NCBI GenBank assembly: GCA_034408875.1
Contig: JAWXCJ010000313.1
Coordinates: 1 to 21,916 of the forward strand
Length of the DNA stretch: 21,916 bases
Direction of reading: 5' to 3'
Origin: JANNHK01 sp034408875
GTDB lineage: Bacteria; Actinomycetota; Acidimicrobiia; IMCC26256; PALSA-610
Part shown: piece by piece, positions 14,528-21,916 of the stretch
How positions within the stretch are numbered: the first letter of the stretch is position 1
How the letters are laid out: each line of letters opens with the position of its first letter
Position numbers and translations under genes: made by a program
The notes under the pieces: model-generated
The model's input: only the letters and a program-made list of their open reading frames with translations
The model's database searches: none
What the model was told of the DNA's origin: nothing

Positions 14528-15878
14528 GGCGACCGAGGGTAGCGAGGGCGACCAGCGTGAGCAGGCCCCGCAGGTCGACGGATCCGCCGAGAGCCGCAGT
14601 CGCCCGGGCCACAGTCGTCACCCACGCGAGGAGCACCTGGTCGACGGGTTGCAACACGGCGGCGAGCGGCGGCACCAACCCCCCGACGAGGCTGGCGACG
14701 AGCCCGTACACACCGAGCATTTCGGCCGCGGGCGCGACGAGGAGGTTGGCGACGGGCGCCGCCAGCGGAACCGAGCCGAACACCGCAAGGAGTACGGGCG
14801 TCACACCGAGTTGCGCGGCGAATGACACGGAAAACGCTTCGCGGACGAACGCGGGACCGCGCAGTCGTTGCGCGAGCGGCCGAGCGAAGATCACGATGCC
14901 CGCGCTTGCCGCGCACGAGAGCAGGAACCCGACCGAGCGGGTGAGGAACGGGTCGATGAGCAACAGTGCAATCACCGCGAGCATGAGGGCACGCAACGAC
15001 GCCTGCGGGCGACCGACGAAGACGGCGAACACCGAGACCGCGGCGAGCACCGACGCGCGCAGCACCGACGGTTCGAACCGCGTCATCGTCGCGAACAGCA
15101 TGATCACCGCCAGCGCCACGGCCGTGCGGGCCCCGAGCCGCATGCGCCGCAGCGCGGGACCGACCAGCGCGAGCACGAACGCGACGTTCGCACCCGACAC
15201 CGCGAGGAGATGCGAGAGCCCGGAGTCGCGGTAGGCGTCGGCCACGTCGTCGGGAATACCGCGCGTGTCACCGAGGAGGAATCCGAGCAACAGGGCGCGT
15301 GATTCCGGAGGCAGCGGTCGCGTGCCGCGCTCGACGACGCGGCGGATGCCGTTGGCCACTGCAACCGGACCGCGGGGACCGGTGAACGCGCCCACCTCGG
15401 TGTCGTCGAGCATCGTGACGGCGTGCCGCCAGCGATCGCGCGAATCTGGCGGTAGTGGCGCGACCCGACCCGTCAGCTCAACCCGGTCGCCCGCGGCGAG
15501 GACACCGAGTCGCGACGCGTCCGTTCCGTTCGCCCGCGCGACCACGATGCGGTCCGCGCCCGCGACGCGTATGAGCGCGTCGGTGCGGAATCGCTGCGGA
15601 CGCGGGTCGGAGACGAGGGTGCCTTCGACCTCGACGACTTCGCCCGGCTCGAATTCGTGGTGGTCGAGTCCGTCGAGCGCGCGCTGCATGAGTCCGCAGC
15701 CGAGCAGTGCAAGCGCGGCCATCGCGATCGCGAGCCGGGCCCGCCCCGCGATGCACCACGCACCCAGCAGGGCGAGCGCGCCGACCACCAACGCGGCGCC
15801 CGCGGGCGCGCCGCCGAGCCGCGCGCCCCCTTCGATGCCGAGCACCAAGGCGATCAGCGCACCGAATGGCGCCTTCAC
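14484..15878 (-). CDS. comEC: ComEC/Rec2-family membrane channel, competence domain only
   Basis: ComEC forms the inner-membrane channel for single-stranded DNA uptake. The 464-residue product has N-terminal hydrophobic helices, a soluble OB-like region (about 72-170) and the Competence domain with the family core L-L-A-V-S-G-A-N-V-A-F, followed by many membrane helices to the end. The C-terminal metallo-beta-lactamase nuclease domain found in longer ComEC proteins (around 750 residues) is absent. The GTG at 15878 overlaps the comEA stop by four bases (GTGA). An open frame continues upstream but is the shadow of comEA. No type IV pilus genes are in the window, so natural transformation cannot be concluded. 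Confidence 0.9.
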   Translation of the reverse strand: MKAPFGALIALVLGIEGGARLGGAPAGAALVVGALALLGAWCIAGRARLAIAMAALALLGCGLMQRALDGLDHHEFEPGEVVEVEGTLVSDPRPQRFRTDALIRVAGADRIVVARANGTDASRLGVLAAGDRVELTGRVAPLPPDSRDRWRHAVTMLDDTEVGAFTGPRGPVAVANGIRRVVERGTRPLPPESRALLLGFLLGDTRGIPDDVADAYRDSGLSHLLAVSGANVAFVLALVGPALRRMRLGARTAVALAVIMLFATMTRFEPSVLRASVLAAVSVFAVFVGRPQASLRALMLAVIALLLIDPFLTRSVGFLLSCAASAGIVIFARPLAQRLRGPAFVREAFSVSFAAQLGVTPVLLAVFGSVPLAAPVANLLVAPAAEMLGVYGLVASLVGGLVPPLAAVLQPVDQVLLAWVTTVARATAALGGSVDLRGLLTLVALATLGRRAVRLVATRVSPAG

Positions 15879-16468
15879 ACAACTACGAGTTCGCGGAGCG
15901 TCTCGAACCGGGCCGGGCCGATGCCCCGGACGCGTTGCAGGTCGTCGACGCTCTTGAACCCGCCCGCGCGTTCGCGTTCGGTGACGATCGCTTCCGCGAG
16001 CGTGGGCCCGATGCCGGGCAACTCCTCGAGCTGCTTCGCCGTCGCCGTGTTGAGGTTCACCGGGCCTCCGGTGTCTTCGACCGCGCCGGACGCGTCGCCA
16101 CTCGCCATCACCTCGCCGACGACCGGCACCGCGATGCGTTGCCCGTCCGTGACCTTCGCTGCGAGGTTCACGCGCCCGAGGTCGGCGCCCTCGCCCGCGC
16201 CACCCGCGGCCGCGATTGCGTCGACCACGCGTGCGCCGTTGGGCAGTTGCACCACGCCCGGCGCCCGTACCGCGCCGACGACGTGCACGAACGCACTCGA
16301 CACGGCGGTGGTCGTGGTCATCGGCGCGGGCGGCGCGCCCGTCGCGGCCGGTGGCGTGCCACCCGGGCGCAACCACGCAACGGCGGCCGCAAGTGCAATC
16401 AGCACGACGACCACGGTGATCACGCGCGGATCGCGCCGCAGTTGCTGGAACCGATCGAACTCCTCCAC
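15875..16468 (-). CDS. comEA: ComEA-like DNA-binding protein (SLBB and helix-hairpin-helix)
   Basis: This is a 197-residue protein with one N-terminal membrane helix (about 17-33) and a Pro/Thr/Ala linker. An SLBB-type domain follows (about 60-117, G-A-V-R-A-P-G-V-V-Q-L-P-N-G-A-R-V). A C-terminal helix-hairpin-helix pair has L-P-G-I-G-P at 150-155 and V-R-G-I-G-P at 180-185. The layout matches Gram-positive ComEA, a surface double-stranded DNA receptor feeding ComEC. The GTG at 16468 has GGGAGG five bases upstream. It lies 79 bases after leuS and is coupled to comEC. Confidence 0.93.
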   Translation of the reverse strand: MEEFDRFQQLRRDPRVITVVVVLIALAAAVAWLRPGGTPPAATGAPPAPMTTTTAVSSAFVHVVGAVRAPGVVQLPNGARVVDAIAAAGGAGEGADLGRVNLAAKVTDGQRIAVPVVGEVMASGDASGAVEDTGGPVNLNTATAKQLEELPGIGPTLAEAIVTERERAGGFKSVDDLQRVRGIGPARFETLRELVVV

Positions 16469-16547
16469 GAGAACCTCCCAGGCGCGCGACGAGACCCGGG
16501 GGAAGTTCCGAGGGAAGTGAGTTGAACCTAGCGCGCCGGTGCGACGA

Positions 16548-19502
<2,955 letters not shown>

Positions 19503-19589
19503 CGGTGCGCCAGCGTACCGATGCCGCCGGCTCCGACCTCTCCGGAATAACGGCGGGCTCGGCGCGCCCGAACCGGGAGCTCACCCGGT

Positions 19590-20018
19590 GTGGCCGACTC
19601 CGACGGCGACGGCCTCTCCGACTGCTTCGAACGCAACGTCCTCGGCACGGATCCGAACACGCGCGACACCGACGGCGACAGTCTGATCGACGGCGAGGAG
19701 CAGTGGCTGCGCACCAACATCCTGACGCCCAACTCCGACGGCGACGACATCGGTGACCTCGAGGAGACGCAGTTCGGCGGCAATGTGGGTCGCAATCCGC
19801 GGTCGTTCGACGGCGGGCCCGAGAAGCCGACGATCCAGGTCCCGACGGGGCCCGAGAACCCCCAGATCGAACCCGACCTCGACCTCAGCCCGCCCGGCAC
19901 GACGCCGCAGGCCGTGCTCGCCGATCCGGGCGCCGATACCTACGCGGCCGAGTCGTCGTACGGGGCCGACGCAACGGAAACGCCCTACGACGACACCGAC
20001 GGCGAGGTGGTCGTCTGA
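19590..20018 (+). CDS. Small acidic protein with thrombospondin type 3-like calcium repeats
   Basis: This 142-residue product starts at GTG 19590 (GGGAG 10 bases upstream; the frame is closed by a TAA at 19548). Residues 3-62 hold three D-x-D-G-D-x-x-x-D loops: D-S-D-G-D-G-L-S-D, D-T-D-G-D-S-L-I-D and N-S-D-G-D-D-I-G-D. They are separated by about 23 residues, the pattern of thrombospondin type 3 / EF-hand-like calcium loops. The rest is Pro/Asp/Glu-rich and likely disordered. No signal peptide or anchor is visible, which is odd because such repeats are usually outside the cell. It diverges from leuS and ends 14 bases from the NAT-like gene. Function is unknown; calcium binding is inferred from motifs. 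Confidence 0.72.
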   Translation: MADSDGDGLSDCFERNVLGTDPNTRDTDGDSLIDGEEQWLRTNILTPNSDGDDIGDLEETQFGGNVGRNPRSFDGGPEKPTIQVPTGPENPQIEPDLDLSPPGTTPQAVLADPGADTYAAESSYGADATETPYDDTDGEVVV

Positions 20019-20031
20019 ACCGGCCCCCGCG

Positions 20032-20884
20032 TCACGGCGGGAGGTCGTCGGGCGGGAGGTCGTCGGGCGGGAGGTCGTCGGGCGGTAGCGCGTCGGCGAG
20101 CTCCTCCGAGTAGCCGAACTCGTCGACGAGTACTGCGCGTCGCTCCTGCGCGGTTGGCGGGTCGCCGGTCGTGTAGCCGTTCGCGTCGAGCACCACCCGC
20201 CGCCCCATCGCGAAGCTGAGCACCGCTTCGGGCCGGTTGACCGTTGCGTACACGCCCGCGTTGAAAGGGGCTGTTCTCGCGCGACCACTCGTACCGAGCC
20301 GAGTAGTGCGCGCCGTCGACATCGTCGGCGAGCAACAGGCAGCCCAACTCCATGTCGAGTCCGCCGCTGCGCCACCGCACCCGCCAGCGGTCGTCGACGG
20401 GCTCGACGCGCACGGGCCGCACCGGGTGCTCGAGCGCGGTGTGCTCACCGGCCACGAGCAGCACGGGTGCGTCGGTGAGCATCGACGAATCGACCCACAA
20501 CACCTCGCCGCCGACGCGCGCGAGCACCGTGCCGTGGCTGTGGATCGGCCCGACGATTTCGTCCATCATCGCGGCCGAGCCGAGCCGCACCTCGAAGCCG
20601 AGCGTGTGCAGCAACGCACCGAGGGCGCGGGAACTCGGCCAGCATGTCCCGCCGCAACCGTGCGCGAGCCACAGCGCGAAGAATGCCTCGGGCTCGTCGT
20701 TGCGGAACCGCGACGCCTGCGCGACCAGGTCGACGCGCTTCACGAGGTTGTCGAACGGCACGTGATGGCACCATGCGAGGTAGACCGCGTCGAGCCCCAC
20801 CCGGTCGGGCTCGACCCCGTCGACGCCGAGGCGCGCGAGCACTGCTTCGACGGTGGCCCCGGTCAACGTCTCCACGGTCGCCAC
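20032..20884 (-). pseudogene. Arylamine N-acetyltransferase-like gene with a one-base frameshift
   Basis: The first frame (from GTG 20884) encodes about 205 residues resembling NAT, which moves acetyl groups from acetyl-CoA to arylamines. H-V-P-F-D-N-L at 41-47 and the likely triad Cys81 (G-G-T-C-W-P), His115 or His117 (P-I-H-S-H-G) and Asp132 (L-W-V-D-S-S) are present. At 20264-20270 the plus strand reads AAAGGGG. Removing one base there joins S-P-F to N-A-G-V-Y-A-T-V-N-R-P in the next frame, giving about 283 residues ending in L-P-P-D-D repeats and stopping at 20032. As given, the first frame runs on as Arg-rich nonsense to 19985, into the neighbouring gene. It may be a sequencing error in a homopolymer pair or a genuine loss-of-function mutation. 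Confidence 0.8.
20037..20085 (-). repeat. 15-base tandem repeat, three perfect units
   Basis: Three identical 15-base units (20037-20051, 20052-20066, 20067-20081) plus GCGG encode D-D-L-P-P repeats at the C-terminus of the downstream frame of the NAT-like gene, directly before its stop. Perfect identity suggests recent expansion by slippage. Confidence 0.9.
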
Positions 20885-20924
20885 GGTATCGCCGGCAGCA
20901 CCGGCTGGTAATGTCGGTGCCCCC

Positions 20925-20998
<74 letters not shown>

Positions 20999-21142
20999 CA
21001 AGTACCCGAGAATCGCGAGTTTCCAGAGGTCTGAACACGTCTTCGGCGGCCGATTGCGGACGACGGTGCTGAGTCCCTTCAGTGGTGTGTCCCGAGGTCG
21101 TGCGTAAGCTCATCGCACGCCGGTCGTCCCCCGCTCGCTCCG

Positions 21143-21286
21143 ATGTTCGACCGGTTAGTCGAAGCGCGTCTCGCACCGCGATCCGAAATCGACGACCTAG
21201 TGGCCGCCCTCAACGCCGCGCTCAAACGAGGCGCACCCGTCGTCGCGTTCACCATGTTCGTCGCGTCCGGCCGTGTCCCCTACTGA
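21143..21286 (+). CDS. Possible 47-residue small protein
   Basis: An ATG frame of 47 codons with mostly G/C third positions reads M-F-D-R-L-V-E-A-R-L at the start. An amphipathic stretch D-D-L-V-A-A-L-N-A-A-L-K-R-G follows, then a hydrophobic V-V-A-F-T-M-F-V-A-S-G. It is the only plausible coding content in the 360 bases between the tRNA and the DUF1330 gene. No ribosome-binding site is evident and I know no homologue, so it may be chance or the remnant of a longer gene. A hairpin follows its stop directly. Confidence 0.3.
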   Translation: MFDRLVEARLAPRSEIDDLVAALNAALKRGAPVVAFTMFVASGRVPY

Positions 21287-21289
21287 ACA

Positions 21290-21314
21290 CGCCCCGATCG
21301 CCGGGTCGAGGGCG
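21290..21314 (+). terminator. Possible hairpin after the small ORF
   Basis: CGCCC (21290-21294) pairs with GGGCG (21310-21314). An inner CGA/TCG extension and one bulged A are possible, and GTTGTTG follows. It starts four bases after the small ORF stop. There is no true T run, so termination is uncertain. Confidence 0.35.
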
Positions 21315-21333
21315 TTGTTGTGCGCAGGTCTGT

Positions 21334-21352
21334 GCCGCCTCACGGAGGCGGC
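21334..21352 (-). terminator. Strong hairpin after the DUF1330 gene
   Basis: GCCGCCTC and GAGGCGGC form a perfect eight-pair stem with a three-base loop, six bases beyond the stop codon of the minus-strand gene. There is no T tract on either side. GC-rich hairpins without T tracts are common gene-end structures in actinobacteria. Confidence 0.55.
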
Positions 21353-21358
21353 GGGGTC

Positions 21359-21766
21359 TCATGCGGGCGTGAACTTCGAGTAGTTCGGCGTCGCAGCCAG
21401 GATGACATGGTCCTCGACGCCGTTCTCGCGGTCGACGTTGGCGAGTGCGTACTCCGGCGATGTCATCATCGACAGGAAGGCGACACGTGACGGGTACAGC
21501 ACCAGCACTACCCAGTCCCAACGTTCGCCTTCGCCGAGCTTCCCGAGTGCGGCGCCTTCGATGTGTCCCGCCCACAGGACGGTGCCGCCGACTTTCTTGA
21601 GGAGGGGCATGTCCGCCTTGCTGTAGCGGGAGTACGCGTCCCAGCCCGAACCTCGATCATCGAGTGAGCGCTCGCGGAATCGCACGAGATTGACCATGAC
21701 GACGGGACCCTCGTCCGGAAGGCTCCGAACGAAGTCCTCGTTCAGATCTGTCGGTTGTCCCACCAT
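21359..21766 (-). CDS. DUF1330-family protein (dimeric alpha-beta barrel fold)
   Basis: This 135-residue product has the pattern of DUF1330/EthD-like small ferredoxin-fold proteins. A strand P-V-V-M-V-N-L-V-R-F-R appears early, then Y-S-R-Y-S-K-A-D-M-P-L-L-K-K-V-G-G-T-V-L-W-A-G, a strand W-D-W-V-V-L-V-L-Y-P-S, and the typical helix F-L-S-M-M-T-S-P-E-Y-A. Such proteins are usually dimers; the biochemical role of most is unknown. The ATG at 21766 has AGGAG 11 bases upstream. It stands alone on the minus strand, with a strong hairpin behind it. The 150 bases upstream to the window edge hold no gene I can support. Confidence 0.85.
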   Translation of the reverse strand: MVGQPTDLNEDFVRSLPDEGPVVMVNLVRFRERSLDDRGSGWDAYSRYSKADMPLLKKVGGTVLWAGHIEGAALGKLGEGERWDWVVLVLYPSRVAFLSMMTSPEYALANVDRENGVEDHVILAATPNYSKFTPA

Positions 21767-21916
21767 TTGAGTTCTTACTCCTGCGTGCCTGCACCGTCAG
21801 AACGGAACGCATGATGTCCGCTCGCGGCCGCGTCGCCACGCCTCCGCGTAGCCTGAGGCCGGCCGCTTCGTCGAGGTCGATCTGATCAACGACCCGATAC
21901 CGCACCGCGACGCCCC

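Noticed and set aside
14484..16376. 630-codon frame suggesting a longer ComEC
   Set aside because: The N-terminal part is a shadow of comEA. The GTGA overlap at 15875-15878 marks the real start.
19503..19589. T-box or leader peptide upstream of leuS
   Set aside because: Only 87 bases separate leuS from the divergent gene, too short for a T-box, and no leucine-rich leader frame is present.
20037..20085. Possible CRISPR-like short repeats
   Set aside because: The units are contiguous 15-mers without spacers and encode a protein tail.

Overview
The window looks like a piece of chromosome from a high-GC actinobacterium. The evidence is strongly GC-rich codon third positions, frequent GTG starts, tightly overlapping genes, a BldD-type regulator, a FolP2-type folate-enzyme homologue, an RskA-type anti-sigma factor, and the gene order hemW-hrcA-dnaJ-rsmE / phoH-ybeY-corC together with leuS-comEA-comEC-holA-rpsT-lepA. 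My guess is the class Acidimicrobiia, but that is inference from gene order and protein style, not from a marker comparison. Nearly all of the window is conserved housekeeping DNA. Nothing in it is an obvious phage, transposon, CRISPR array or defence island.

Layout, left to right. (1) 1-3600, minus strand: a bldD-like regulator, phoH (ybeZ), ybeY and a CorC/HlyC CBS protein, running into a further gene whose start codon is just visible at the left edge. (2) 3598-8858, minus strand: ECF sigma factor, RskA-like anti-sigma factor, hemW, hrcA, dnaJ and rsmE, joined by overlaps or gaps of 2 to 18 bases. A CIRCE-like HrcA operator is embedded in the last codons of hemW, at the start of hrcA. (3) 8912-10412, plus strand: an acyl-CoA dehydrogenase and an overlapping unknown gene. 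(4) 10443-12697: lepA (minus) and rpsT (plus) diverge from a 206-base gap that carries two perfect 67-base direct repeats. (5) 12663-19502, minus strand: leuS, comEA, comEC, a FolP2-like folP and holA; holA ends head-on inside the end of rpsT. (6) 19590-21916, looser accessory DNA: a small acidic calcium-repeat protein, an arylamine N-acetyltransferase-like gene broken by one base, tRNA-Ala(GGC), a possible 47-residue ORF with two hairpins, and a DUF1330-family gene.

How the genes work together. Group 1 concerns RNA and ribosome quality control (PhoH, YbeY) plus an ion-transport-type membrane protein, behind a regulator that keeps the c-di-GMP-binding signature of Streptomyces BldD. Group 2 combines protein folding control (HrcA, DnaJ), a heme-handling radical SAM protein (HemW) and an rRNA methyltransferase (RsmE), with a sigma/anti-sigma switch at its head. 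Group 5 covers leucine tRNA charging, DNA uptake or DNA channel proteins, and the replication clamp-loader delta subunit.

The points most worth a second look are the CIRCE element inside hemW, the BldD c-di-GMP motif with a BldD-box-like site in its own promoter, the 67-base repeats between lepA and rpsT, the FolP2-type active-site changes, and the frameshifted NAT-like gene with a DDLPP repeat tail. I did not see a convincing wholly new system.
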